From the NCBI GenBank assembly GCA_030267565.1, contig BRXU01000001.1, forward strand, positions 3,348,001-3,412,000: DNA of 64,000 nucleotides. The letters run 5' to 3'. This document shows positions 22,829-33,800 of this stretch, one piece after another. How positions within the stretch are numbered: the first letter of the stretch is position 1; each line of letters starts with the position of its first letter. The notes beneath the pieces were generated by a model. It was not told where the DNA came from. It ran no database searches and saw nothing but the letters and a program-made list of their open reading frames with translations. A program made the translations under genes and the position numbers. The stretch is from Pleodorina starrii. Lineage: Eukaryota > Chlorophyta > Chlorophyceae > Chlamydomonadales > Volvocaceae.

Positions 22829-24976
22829 TCAACTGGGCGGCAGCACCGTCAAGCTACCCGAGATCGTGCCGTCCCGAATGTAATCCACCCACGCGGCCAG
22901 CGGCCCACTGCCGCCGTCATCATCCGAGCTGCTGCCATCGCTGTCGCCGCAGCAGCCGTCGCTGTCGCAGCCGCAGCCGGCCTGCTGCTGGTTGCCGGGT
23001 TCGACCTCCTTCTCCCGGAGCGGAAGCAGCGCCGGGTCGCCCATCCCGCGCATGTTCAGATCAAAGTACCGCATGGCGTCGCGGCTGGAGAACAGGATGC
23101 TGCGGTCTTCTCCCCGGCTGGAGAACAGGCTGCTGCGGTTGCCTGCCCGGTCGTCCCGCCGCTGCCACGTGTGAACCGACAGGCGGGCGTCAAAAGGCAC
23201 CACGCAATCACAGCCGCCGTCCAGCAGGCCCGTGATGCTGGACCCGGGCATCTGCAGCCCCTCGGGTACCCTGCAGCGCAGCGACACCCCGGCGACGCGC
23301 TCCCCGCCCACGTACTCCACGGCCAGGATCCAGTCGAAGCCCCTGCACACGCATCGGCAGGAGCCCAGGTGCCAGACCCCCGTCATGTGCAGTGCCCTGC
23401 CCTTCCGCAGCCCGACCAGATTCTCGATGTAGGCCGGGTGGACGTGCCAGCGGTAGGACAGGCCTTCCGGGGGGATGCACTGGCGCCGGGGCCGCGCGGC
23501 GAGCGCCTGCCAGAACCACAGGTCCCGGTGCCGCTGCGCCGGCAGTAGGCTCGCCAGCATGTCGGGCCGCTCCTCAGGCGGCGCCCTGACGAGCTCCGCC
23601 TCTAGCACGAGCAGCGGGAACCAGCCAGCGGCCGCGTCCGGGTCCCTCTCGTGGTCGGCAGCCAGCGGCATCAGCACCATGCTCTGGTACGACCGGCTCA
23701 GGTGCGCCAGCCGTACAGTACGGCACAGCCACTTGCGGAGCGGGCCGTCTGTCTCGTGGTAGTTGTAACTCATCCAGGACGCCAGCAGCAACAACACGCT
23801 GTCTTCGGTGTCGCTGCCAAAGTCGTCCGAAGACAGCAACGCATGCAGGTCCGGCGCGGGCAGGTCCAGCAGCTCACGCAAAAGCAAAAAATGGTTGAGG
23901 ACCGCGAGCGCGTCGGGGAAACGCGCCAGGAGCTTGGCCTGGGCGTCGGCGCCCAATGGCTCAAAGCTGGACTCGGGCTCGGGCTCCGGCTCGGGCTCGG
24001 GCTCGGGGACTTCGGGTTCGGGCTCGGGCTCGGGCTCGGGCTCGGGCCCGGGTTCGGGCTCCTGGGCGGGCTTCCGGGCGGGCTCCTCCGCCGGCAGCAT
24101 GGCCATGAGGCGGATCAGCTCCAGCGCCGCAACCACCAGTTTCTCCTGCTCCTCATTCTCGGCGGGCTCAGCCCCGGGCGGGCGGTGTTCCGCGCCGTCG
24201 GCCACTGCCAGGCGCCGCACGATCTCGTCCCAGAAGTCATCCACGTCCGCGACTTGCTGCTGCAACTCCAACTCCGGGGCGTGCTGCTGCTGCTGTTGCA
24301 TCTCCTGCGCCTCGCTCGCGTCTTTCCTGCCTCCCGCAGCCACCTCCCCGCCCGTGAACGGGGGGTCGGTGGCGGCGCCAGGGGCAGGCGCCACCTGGGC
24401 GTCGCGCTCCAGGGCGCCCAGGCGCTCCAGCGCTCGGCCGATGATGCCGCAGGTCGCAGCAGGGGGCCCGCTGCCATCCGCCCGCTGCTGCTGCTCCTGA
24501 TGCTGCGCTGTCGGCAGCTGCCGGCCCGGCAACAAGTTGCTGCGGGAAGGCGGCTCCAGGATCTTGAGCTGCAACCGGTGATTATAATGGCAGGGTTGGA
24601 AAGGTGGGGAGACGGTGTCAGGGCGGTTGGTGGCCGGGAACACGCACGGTAAAAACATACAGGTACCGATAGAGGTTTTTGAACCTCGCTCGGCTCGTTT
24701 TTTACCAGCCAGGCTCACCCTTTCGATGATCCGCTCCAGGGTGAGGTACTCGGGCGCGTAAGGGTTGTCAGCTGCCGGGCTGCCAGGGCCACCACCGCGC
24801 GCAGCGTTGGGGACGTGCATCGCAGACGCCTCCCCAACCTCCTCCTCCAGCCGCTGGCGTTTCGCCGAAGTCGTCTCTTGAAGCATGGGCTCTTCGCCGT
24901 CGGAGTCACCGCCCGCGGAAGCGACTGATTCCACAAGCTCCCCGACGACGGCGTCAGGAGTCTCAAGGGCGGGCAT
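22829..24976 (-). CDS. BACK-domain protein of the volvocine family type
   Basis: Two exons, 24976-24719 and 24568-22829, give 665 residues; the 150-bp intron has a GTGAGC donor and GCAG acceptor. Because 150 is divisible by 3 and lacks stops, the frame also reads through it. The BACK-like helical block is at about residues 300-385 ([18 protein letters not shown], then [15 protein letters not shown], then [17 protein letters not shown]). BACK usually links a BTB domain to a substrate module in CUL3 ubiquitin-ligase adaptors, but no BTB domain precedes it here: the N-terminus is acidic and disordered with an NLS-like KRQR, a Gln tract, and a Pro-Glu repeat at about 255-285. The C-terminal 270 residues, with [14 protein letters not shown] and many Cys, are uncharacterised. 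Large BACK families are known in Chlamydomonas. Adaptor function is inferred. Confidence 0.65.
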   Translation of the reverse strand: MPALETPDAVVGELVESVASAGGDSDGEEPMLQETTSAKRQRLEEEVGEASAMHVPNAARGGGPGSPAADNPYAPEYLTLERIIERVSLAGKKRAERGSKTSIGTCMFLPCVFPATNRPDTVSPPFQPCHYNHRLQLKILEPPSRSNLLPGRQLPTAQHQEQQQRADGSGPPAATCGIIGRALERLGALERDAQVAPAPGAATDPPFTGGEVAAGGRKDASEAQEMQQQQQHAPELELQQQVADVDDFWDEIVRRLAVADGAEHRPPGAEPAENEEQEKLVVAALELIRLMAMLPAEEPARKPAQEPEPGPEPEPEPEPEPEVPEPEPEPEPEPESSFEPLGADAQAKLLARFPDALAVLNHFLLLRELLDLPAPDLHALLSSDDFGSDTEDSVLLLLASWMSYNYHETDGPLRKWLCRTVRLAHLSRSYQSMVLMPLAADHERDPDAAAGWFPLLVLEAELVRAPPEERPDMLASLLPAQRHRDLWFWQALAARPRRQCIPPEGLSYRWHVHPAYIENLVGLRKGRALHMTGVWHLGSCRCVCRGFDWILAVEYVGGERVAGVSLRCRVPEGLQMPGSSITGLLDGGCDCVVPFDARLSVHTWQRRDDRAGNRSSLFSSRGEDRSILFSSRDAMRYFDLNMRGMGDPALLPLREKEVEPGNQQQAGCGCDSDGCCGDSDGSSSDDDGGSGPLAAWVDYIRDGTISGSLTVLPPS

Positions 24977-25440
24977 GTCGTAATCTGCAGCTGCTGTCAG
25001 CGTGCGCGGCTAGCTAGGAGGCGGGTAGACAAGGGTAGACTGCGGGCGCGCAGGCGCCTAGCCGGTCCGGTCTCGAGCCGGCCTACTTTATGCACATGAG
25101 AATCTGGGGAGGTGCCACCGAGTCGGCAGCTGTGCTTATAAAGACCTTCCCAAGGTAACCCCGACAACTGCCAGATTCTAACGGGCTCATCGTCCTCCGG
25201 TGTCGCTTGACTGTTCCCCTTCTTCTTCTGACGATGGCCACACCGCCGGAGTCATTTCCTGTTTAGCGCAATTTGTGTGGATGGCTGCTCGCGCGGGAAA
25301 TCGCCGAGGCCTCTTTGCAGCTCACGTGGGTTTCGTTCCTCGTGCCGGTTGTCCGTTGTCAGTTGTCCGTTGTTCCGCTCGAATATCCCCCATGGACCCC
25401 CGTGCAAGGGAAGCTTGGATCCTGTTGAGGACGGTCGGGG

Positions 25441-25690
25441 GCTGCACGCGCGCTGTTCAACTTCCTCAACGCCAACCGCTTCCTGGAAGCAAAAGAGCTC
25501 AATTTCACCTTCGTGTCCCTCGCCGCCTTCCCTAAAAAAGCTCAACTTGCAAACACGGGCGAAGTGCCCGTTGCAGGACGGACGGACGCTGATGTCGCCC
25601 CACGTAACGCGCCTACGCGTGCCTCCACAAGTACACTGGCACGTGCCAGCTACGGGACCCGGCTCGCTGCGTGCGCTGGCTGAGCCGTTG
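25441..25690 (+). pseudogene. Coding-like fragment, possibly a degraded gene
   Basis: One forward frame reads AARALFNFLNANRFLEA, then ELNFTFVSLAAFP, with amino-acid composition unlike the Arg/Pro-rich noise around it, and ends at a stop near 25685. A second fragment at about 25748-25830 in another frame reads YIPLGWQQGNSGYVSGQKM. They may be two exons or two frameshifted pieces of one gene. I do not recognise a family. No start codon context or splice pattern could be fixed. Confidence 0.2.
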
Positions 25691-26019
25691 TGCGCCTTTC
25701 TGGTCATTGGTGACTGGAATGCTGAGGAGCCGTCGCCGCCCTCTCCGGGCAGACGTACATCCCGCTCGGCTGGCAGCAAGGTAACTCGGGTTACGTCAGC
25801 GGGCAAAAAATGCCCTTGCGACTGCTACCCTTTCCCAACAAGTAAGGGCCTCCGGCAGTCCCGCTTTTGGTGTGGCACATGTTGTGCTGATGTCGGGCCA
25901 GGGGCCCAGGGTTTGTGGGACTGGTGCTTTACTGATGGGGCTAGGACTGGACTGGCCTGACTCCGTCATCCAGGCCGTCTGTACTTTTGGGGCCTGGTGT
26001 TGGCACGGTGTTCGGTCTG

Positions 26020-26180
26020 CTTCAACATGGCCGTGTACGGTATTGCAAAAAGATACGGATAGTGTCATACACGGCCGCTTCAACACGACCGTGTACAGAT
26101 GGCCGTGTCCAACACGGCCATGCATATCGCCCCGTGTAGACACGGTTGGACATGGTCGTGTAGACACGGCTTGTGTATAG
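26020..26180. repeat. Cluster of ACACGG palindromes
   Basis: Within 160 bp CCGTGT/ACACGG occurs many times. A perfect hairpin sits at 26099-26121 (ATGGCCGTGT, CCA, ACACGGCCAT); shorter palindromes CCGTGTAGACACGG and CGTGTAGACACG follow at about 26134 and 26157. It lies about 600 bp left of the inverted-repeat element. Confidence 0.75.
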
Positions 26181-28711
26181 TCTAGCTATAGAGTCGAAGA
26201 AGAGGCATACCGAGGATTGCCCAAATCCAGTATAGTATGGCGGTTAAAACCACCGAATGCCTTTGGCAGATCCTACTCACCCGTCGGCTGGGAGAATAAG
26301 TTCGCCCGGCCTGGATCGTGCCGCCCCTCATCAGGCTGGCGGGAGCAGTGCCGCTGTGCACTAGTCCGTTGGCTAGTCCGTTAGCTTTCGACCCGGCGAC
26401 ACTTGACTTTCCAAACTATTCACACTACTGTAACAGCGGGGCAATAACACACTGGATGCCAAAGATTCTAGCTCCTGTTACAAGGGCCTGCTGGCTATCA
26501 TGTTGCTAACACGACGGACGGGTTAACAGAGCTACCGTATTCGAGCGAGCCGTTAACACCTGCCCAGTCCTCTCCCGGCCGCTAGCGCTACGACTTGCCA
26601 GCCACAACATACCATGTTCAGGGAATCCACGCCAGGCCGCTAGCTCCGAGCTGCTCGCCACCCAGGCCGCCTGAGCGTGTGTCCCAGCCTCAACGTTCAC
26701 CCTGCGAGTTGCAATCATCATTAGGACAAGGTTTAGCCGTTCTCCATATCTGTTCCAGGGCAGAGGCAGATGTCTTGGAGTGGAACATAATGCTGGATTT
26801 ACATGACACGTTACGTTATCACTTTACAGGAAACGTGGTCAGTTTGCATGGGGTAACGGGTCCGTGGCCAAAACACGTCACGTGGCCAAAAAGTCTAACG
26901 TGGCCCAAGGGGGGGTTAACGGGTGTTACACTGTGGGCGACTCGCCCTGAGGCAGGACGAACACCGGGGGCCCTGACCGGGCCGAGACACAGCGCAGGGG
27001 CGGGCGCGCGGGGGGTGTATTTGACCAAAGTTGACCGCTCGCCCCGTTACAGCCAGTACAACCTCATTTTAGCATAGTTTTGATTTCCTTCAACACCAAT
27101 CGTTCAGTTATGTCATATACTTGGTATAACAAGCGCTCGGCGATCTCCATCGCGTTCCGTTTCGCGAACTTCTCGCCTACTTTACTACATGACGAAGGGC
27201 AACTCCGCACAAGCGCAGCGGCAGCAGAGCACTGCTCCTATGCACTATGCTCAAGCCAGGCATGTGTCCGGAATCAAGGCTCCTCCCACTTGTCATGGTG
27301 AGTATCGCGTTCGGGGAAGCATTCGCTGGGGCCTTGGCCTGGCGGCCATCACTCAACACTATCACCGAATTGACTTTCGAATCTGTATCTATATCACGCA
27401 TGGCCTTGATGTCCTCTGCTTGTTTAATGCAATCCCGTGCTACGCGTAATTGCGTGGTGATGTCCATTTATGAATACGGTAGCTGCCTAAGTGACCTGGG
27501 GCACAAAGCTGCTGGGGCACAAAGCTGCTGGGGCACATCTGTAATCAATTAACTCTAAGTGACCAAAGCTGCTGGGGCACATATAACGAACATATACAAG
27601 GCCGAGCAGTTATGTGAATGCCTTTTATGTGCGCGGGACAGCGCAGGAGCATGCGTGCCGTACTATTTTCCGAAATAGTACGACCTACAAGCGCACCGGT
27701 CCCTCACCAGAAGAGGCACTCCCGAATGAGTTTCTCTGCCGGCTAGTTCTGCATTAAGTCAACATGGATCTTTACAAGTCGCTGCTGCTTCTCGACAAGA
27801 CACAGTGGTCGGTCAGCCGAGCTTCCGAGAGCCATGCCGACGCCGCGCAGGGCCGGCCGCGGTCGCAGCCGCTCGCTGACGCCGCACAACTTTAGTACAA
27901 TCAATATGCAAACAACGAGCGCGATGAGACCGCCATCGAGGGCTTGGCGTACCCTGAGACCGAGCTCTCGCGCGATGAGGCCGACCTCAGCGCGTCGGGT
28001 TCCACTATGGGCAACGACGCTCGCAGTCTTCGTCTTAAGGGTTTAACATTGTGCTGGAGTGATATGACATGGGCGCTTTAACGTTATGCTGGATTTACAT
28101 GACACTTTACGTTATCACTTTACAGGAAACGTGGTCAGTTAGGGTCAGTTCGCATGGGGTAACGGGTCCGTTACACGTTACGTGGCCAAAAAGTCTAACG
28201 TGGCCCCAGGGGGGTGGGTGTAATTGACCAAACGTTGATCCCTCGCCCCGTTACAGCCAGTACAACCTCATTTTAGCATAGTTTTGCTTTCCTTCGAGAC
28301 CAATCCTTCAGTTATGTCATATACTTGGTATAACAAGCGCTCGGCGATCTCCATCGCGTTCCCACTGCGAACTTCTCGCCAAACGTAGGCTGTGTTTACA
28401 TATGACTGAGACTATGCCGCGCAGAAATAAGTACCGCTGAACCGCTGATCGGAGCTCATATTTCTGACGGGTTGGACTTATCTAATCGAAAATCGGAGAC
28501 ACATTGCATGCTTGGAAAGTATGCACCGTCTGAAAAGTCAATCAAGGCATACGTACAAGAAGAGAGCTGCGCCGTAAACCTTGTAAACCATGTAAACCAT
28601 GCACCGTACTTTGGTCACCCGAAAGTGATGAAAGTACGACATCAGCTCCCCGTAGCATTGTTGCCCGTTGTTTTCTCGCCTTTTCGCGTTTGTTTGGCGG
28701 TTCAGCGGTAC

Positions 28712-29044
28712 TTATCGTCGGCGATCTCCATCGCGTTCCCACTGTGAACTTCTCGCCAAACATACTACCGGTACATGACGAAGGGCAACTCCGCACAAGC
28801 GCAGCGGCAGCAGAGCACTGCTCCTATGCACTATGCTCAAGCCAGGCATGTGTCCGGAATCAAGGCTCCCACATGTCATGCTGAGTATCGCGTCATCATC
28901 TATCACCGAATTGACTTTCAAATCTGCAACATAGCGCGCGAGCTCGAAGAGTGCTATATCACGCACGGCCTTGATGTCCACTGCTTGTTTCATGCAATCC
29001 CGTTCTACGCGTATTTGCTCAGAGAATTGCGTGGTCATGTCCAT
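28712..29044 (-). CDS. Second hypothetical ORF of the repeat element, minus strand
   Basis: From the ATG at 29044 the minus strand reads MDMTTQFSEQIRVERDCMKQ and continues for 110 codons. The corresponding frame in the first copy (27467-27177) shares its N-terminus (MDITTQLRVARDCIKQAEDI) and length class despite nucleotide changes and an 11-codon difference. The first 50 residues could form an amphipathic helix. It is divergent from the ORF at 29281. It may be a remnant of an element-encoded protein; no function assigned. Confidence 0.25.
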   Translation of the reverse strand: MDMTTQFSEQIRVERDCMKQAVDIKAVRDIALFELARYVADLKVNSVIDDDAILSMTCGSLDSGHMPGLSIVHRSSALLPLRLCGVALRHVPVVCLARSSQWERDGDRRR

Positions 29045-29280
29045 TTAGGAATAGCTGCCTAAGTGACCAAAGCTGCTGGGGCACATATAACGAACCGATA
29101 TAAGGCCAGGCAGTTATGTGAATACCTTCTATGTATGTGCGCGGGAACAGCGCTGGAGAATGCGTGCCGTACTATTTCTCAAAATAGTACGACCTACAAG
29201 CGCACCGGTCCCTCACCACGGTCGGCAGCTCGGCACTCCCGAATGAGTTTCGCTGCCGGCTAGTTCTGCATAAAGTCAAC

Positions 29281-29598
29281 ATGGATCTTGACAAGGCGCT
29301 GCTGCTTCTCGACAAGACACAGTGGTCGGTCAGGCCGAGCTTCCGATCGAGAGCCATGCCGACGCCGCGCAGGGCCTTCCGCGGTCGCAGCCGCTCGCCG
29401 ACGCCGCACAACTTTAGTATAATGAATGCAAACGAGCGCGATGAGACCGCCATCGAGGGCTTGGCGTACTCTGAGAACGAGCTCTCGCGCGAAGAGGCCG
29501 ACCTCGGCGCGTCGGGTTCCATTATGGGCAACGACGCTCGCAGGCTTCGTCCTAAGGGTTTAATATCGTGCTGGAGTGATATGACATGGGCGCTTTGA
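29281..29598 (+). CDS. Small hypothetical ORF inside the repeat element
   Basis: A 105-codon frame starts MDLDKALLLLDKTQWSV and ends WSDMTWAL. The matching place in the first copy (from 27763) keeps the start but is knocked out of frame by about -5 bp and later restored by about +5 bp, so the C-terminal third still aligns in frame (ELSREEADL against ELSRDEADL). The middle is Arg/Ser-rich. The opposite strand is also open over much of the same stretch, so the coding strand is not certain. No known domain. Confidence 0.3.
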   Translation: MDLDKALLLLDKTQWSVRPSFRSRAMPTPRRAFRGRSRSPTPHNFSIMNANERDETAIEGLAYSENELSREEADLGASGSIMGNDARRLRPKGLISCWSDMTWAL

Positions 29599-29787
29599 CG
29601 TTACCGCCTCAAAACATAGTGTGTACGGACCTCGCGCCAACAGAGATAACGTCCCCAAAACAGCCCATGTAAATCGGGATCCGTTTGGGCCCGCCACTTT
29701 ACATGTAAACGTGAGGTAACGTAACGTGTCATGTAAATTGGCTTTAACAGTTTGAATAAAGGCTAAATGTCAAAATAATTGTCATAA

Positions 29788-30250
29788 TTATTGCTGCAAC
29801 CGCCTGACATATCTTTCATTTTGCGCATCGCGGGTATGGAGTTCAAGATCCTTTCGGCTGTGACTTCTGTTGGTCCCCAGCAAGGTGTATTCATAGCGCG
29901 CATCCTCCTCTGGGCCCTGTCGCCGGTCGACTAGGCGGGCCGTCCGGGCCGTCAGCCGCCCGATGTGGTCCAGCGTGCTGTCCGGAGGCGGCCCACCGTG
30001 CTTTATGTGCCAGGTGACCGTCTGCAGGCCGTAGGCTGACGCGGCGGTGGCCCGGCCAAAGGCCGACAGCGGGAAGCGGGAGAGCCGCTGCATCCGCTTG
30101 TAGGCCCCCGCCAGCATCTTGGGCCAGTCGGGCTGCGGGGGGCTGGGCCGGTTGTCCACCGGCAAGTTCAGGGCTGTGGCGGTGGTGATGACCACTTCGA
30201 GCCCGCTACAAGTCTCCTGCTGCGGCTGGTGTCGATGCCCTGCAGGGCTG
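29788..30250 (-). pseudogene. Truncated LINE-like reverse-transcriptase C-terminal remnant
   Basis: The minus-strand frame ending at 29788 contains MLAGAYKRMQRLSRFPLSAF, GRATAASAYGLQTVTWH and LGTNRSHSRKDLELHTRD. The pattern 'm.rls..plSafGRa.aasaYgl....wh' resembles the region after the catalytic core of green-algal L1-type LINE reverse transcriptases. No YxDD motif, endonuclease domain or start is present upstream, so it is a 5'-truncated copy. Its stop lies 50 bp from the right end of the inverted-repeat element. Identification rests on memory of the family pattern only. Confidence 0.4.
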
Positions 30251-30869
30251 TACCGGGTGCCGTCACCCCCAGCGGTGGCGAGGGGACCCATCACATCCGG
30301 CGATCCGGGTGGCCCTCTGCCGCAACGACCGGTCGCTCCCGCGCCAAACACTTTACCCCCCTCACCCCGCAGGGCATGTCCGTACTGATGCCGTAAAAAC
30401 ACACACCCACGTGACACGCCGCCGATGCACCGATGCACGGCACGCGCATGGCTTCACGGCCGTGAACCGGTCTTCACGGCCGGCCGGGCCTGGTCCCTTC
30501 GCTTCATTCTTCCGAGGTTTATGGGCTCGGGTGCACAAAGCCGGGAAGCCGTCGCACCGGCCACGAAAAAATTGGCGGCCACATTCTGTGGCCTCCACAC
30601 CACCGACATTTTGCGGTCGACGGACGAACGGCAAGCGGGGCGGCGCCGGAGGGCTCCGCCGCTCAAATCGCAGCAGCAGTGTGCCCTTCTTCACAAATGC
30701 CATTCCGGCACGCAGCACGCCCGCGGCTCTCTCTCTCGCTCCCTCCTGCCCGACACAACACAAAACACACAGAAAGAACACACAACACAGCACAACACGT
30801 CGCAACACAACGCAGCCTGAGACACAATCGGCCCCTCCTCCCCGTCCTCCTCCTCCTCTGCCGCCGCCC
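30251..30869. other. 3' flank of the AAA gene, no gene seen
   Basis: About 600 bp directly past the stop codon of the minus-strand AAA gene, with CA-rich runs at 30750-30830. It is probably 3' UTR; no TGTAA motif was found on the minus strand before 29.7 kb. Confidence 0.35.
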
Positions 30870-33800
30870 TCACATGTACATGGCCCGGACTTGCTGCGCG
30901 ATGGCGCCCTCCCCCCGATTGGCCTCCTCCGCCGCCTCCGCTGCTAGATCCGCCATGGACACAGCGCCCCCGGAGGCCGCGTCGGCGCCAGCAGTCATGC
31001 GCAGCGCGGCACGCGTGGCGGCCCGGATGACTGCGTTGCGGATGGCGCCGCCCGACAGCTCGTGGCGGTCGCCCAGAGCCGACCAGTCCACGTCGCCTGC
31101 GGGTGCGGTGCGGGGCAGTCAACCGTCAACAGTCAACCGTCAACCGTCGCGACGGCTGCCCTGCCAGGTGCCAGCGCCGCCTCCCTCCCAGGCCCAATAC
31201 ACACAGTTTGGCTGGTCCGGTTCCGAACATTCCAATTCCGATTCCCCAATCACGGACTTTCCTCAACCCCCAAACCGTAACCAATGCCCCGCTGCGGCTT
31301 TCCTTTTTACCACCGAGCACCGACCCACCCACCCACCCACGCACCCGCCAGCGGCGTCTGCTGGGGCACCGCCGCGCGCCACAACTTGGCCCTCAGCGCC
31401 GCGTCCGGCATCGCAAAGTTGAGCATGAAGCGGATGCGCCTGTGGAAGGCCTTGTCAATGGCTGCCGGCTGGTTGGTGATGAGCACCACAATGCCCGGGT
31501 GAGTCTCCAGGTGGTACAGCAACACACCCACGTCCATAGCCGCGTAGCTGCGGGGGAGGGAGGGGGAGGGGGGCAAGCGGAACAGCAACTGCAACGGTGA
31601 CGGCGGTGGCAGCAGCGGCGGTGGTAACGACGACGGGAAAAGAAGCAGCAGCACCAGCAGCAGCAGCAAGGCAGCTCAAGAAGGCCTTTAGTAGGGGCAG
31701 GAGCGATGGACTGCGGGTGAGCCGCGTTGCCGCCCACCCCTGAAGAACATGCTCTCCCGCCCACCCACCCACCCCGCATACCGTAGCTCACACAAGCCGG
31801 CCCTGCACCGCCCAATAATGCAAACCCTCCAGCTACCCTCACTCCCAAAGGCCGCCAGCCAAAGGCCCGCCCCGACCCGCCCCGACCCGACCTGCAGCTC
31901 ACCGGTCCGACGCTGAGGCCATGTCGGTGGGCCGGGTGCCGAACAGCCCCTCCGCCTCGTCGAACACGAGCACCGCGTCCAGAGCCCGCGCGTCCGCGAA
32001 GAGTGCGTCGATGTTCTTGGGGGTGTCGCCCACCCACTTGGACACCAGGCCGGCGCAGTTGACCACCTGCGTGACCCCAGGCGGGGTGGGTTAAGGGTTG
32101 TAAGGTCCCATGGGTCGCTGGGGGAGGTTCAGAGTCCCATGGGTCGCTGGGGGAGGTGTTGGGGCAGCGGGGGGAGCACAACACGAAGAAGACGAAGCCG
32201 CAGGGAAGAGTTCTGGGAGGCCCCCTCCCCCCAAACCCCTCCACACACACCACAAACATATCCACATCCACAAACACGCACCTTGAGAGGGCGGCCCGTC
32301 TCGTAGCCAACCGCCTCCGCCGCCAACGTCTTGCCAGTACCGGGCGGGCCGTAGAAGAGGCACGTGGTGCCGGACAGGTCGCCGCCCGCTCCGAAACCCC
32401 ACTGCCCCACCAGCACCGCGCGGGCCTTCTCGTGTTGCACGATCTGCGAGCGGCCCACACGGGGGCACACGGGGGCACACAGGGGCAGGCGAACGGGCGG
32501 GGGCACACGGGAGCACACAGGGGCAGGCGAACGGGCGGGGGCACACGGGAGCACGCGAGCGGGCGGGGGCACACGGGAGCACTCGGGGGCAGGCAGAGCG
32601 GCCCTGTGGAGCGGCCTGAAGGGCGGTGCGGCTCTGCTTCGCCGCCAGCACCCCGCCCCCAAGCCCAAACGAACTGCGGTGTATGGTATGTTCTCCTCTC
32701 TCCTTCAGGGACCGCAACCGGTGGTACACCGCAACGTCTAGTTGGTCAGACCCACATCATTGAGTGCTCTTGGACCGCACCGCCACCGCCAGCGCGCCAC
32801 CGCCGCAGGGCCCACCCCCCCACAGCCAAGGCCCAAGGCCCCACCCGGGGCAACTGGTATACAGTATACATATAACTGGTATACGGTATATACCGTACAT
32901 GCAAGGTACCTTTTCCAGCTGCTCCTTGAGTGAAGGCTGCAGCAGCACATCCTCCAGACCCCGCCGGGGCACCCGCTGGCGGTCCTGGTCCTGTTGGGTG
33001 GGTGGGTGGGGGGGGTGATGAGAGGATGAGGCCGCAGCAGAGGGGGAGGGGTTGGGAGGTGGGTTGGGGGTAGTGTTGTTCGAGAGCAGCACGTTACGAG
33101 AGCTGGTACAGTGGTGCTGCTACTGGTGCTGGTTGCAGCAACCCGCCCCTCGGGGAGGGGGGGAGGGTGAACAACGGGGTTCAGTGGGAGAGCCTGAATG
33201 AGCTGTGTGTGTGAAGGGGGGGAGAAGAGAAACCGCGCCGCAACCCGGGATGCAGCGATGGTGGTGGTGGTGGTAGTGGTGGTAGTGGTGGTGGTGGAGT
33301 TGGAAAGATATCGTGGATCGTGGGTGAGTCCGGGGTTCAACTCCGGAGGACTGCGGTGAACGCGGGGTTGCGAGGGGCCGGTGCATGCCCCGGGCCCAGG
33401 TCACCAGCTTGCATCCGATCATTCCTCCCTCGACGGTTTTCTGTTGCCTCGACCCTCTTCTCACGCCCCGCCCCCCCCTCAGCCGCGACTGTTCCGTTAC
33501 CGTTACCCACCTTGAGCCTCAGCGCCCCACGGAGCTGCAGCGCTGCACCCGCCAGCAGGTCGGCCTGTGGGTGTGTGTGTAAGTGCGTGGGTGTGTGTGC
33601 GTGTGTGCGTGTGCGTGTGTGTGTGGGTGTGCAGATGGCGGGGTGAGGGGTGAGGGGGGGGGTGAGGGAGGAACTTACGGAAGAGATGCGGGTTGAGAAC
33701 AGGGGGGGGGGGCGAAAGGAAGAGACGGCAAGGATGGACAGGTGGAGCCGCACACCCCAAACACGCCAGCCCCATCGATGCAGCAGCTGCCGTATGCAGG

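Larger units (their letters stand above)
24977..26796. other. Gene-poor stretch upstream of the BACK gene
   Basis: The first 200 bp should hold the BACK gene promoter; CTTTATAAG at about 25136-25144 on the minus strand is a possible TATA element some 165 bp upstream of its ATG. Beyond a coding-like fragment at 25441-25690 and a palindrome cluster at 26020-26180 I see nothing assignable. Confidence 0.3.
28093..29616. repeat. Second copy of the element's internal repeat unit
   Basis: Segments of the first copy reappear in the same order: 26797-26870 at 28093-28170, 27045-27160 at 28250-28365, 27188-27292 at 28774-28870, 27590-28080 at 29078-29597. A ~370-bp piece absent from the first copy (about 28392-28718) is flanked by two copies of a ~45-bp segment (28347-28391 and 28719-28763), which looks like an insertion with duplication or slippage. 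Confidence 0.75.
26797..29738. mobile_element. Inverted-repeat-bounded element with internal tandem duplication
   Basis: A 22-bp sequence beginning ATTTACATGACACGTT at 26797-26818 recurs as an exact reverse complement at 29717-29738. TGG flanks both outer ends (26794-26796 and 29739-29741), a possible 3-bp target duplication. The interior is two diverged copies of one unit: 26797-28092 and from 28093 on. The second copy starts with the same 22-mer with one mismatch (28093-28114). No transposase domain is visible, so it is probably a non-autonomous DNA element or a composite insertion. Confidence 0.6.

Noticed and set aside
25108..25130. GGTGCCACCGAGTCGG, resembling the 3' hairpin of a Cas9 tracrRNA
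   Set aside because: Short chance match; no anti-repeat, no Cas gene, eukaryotic context.
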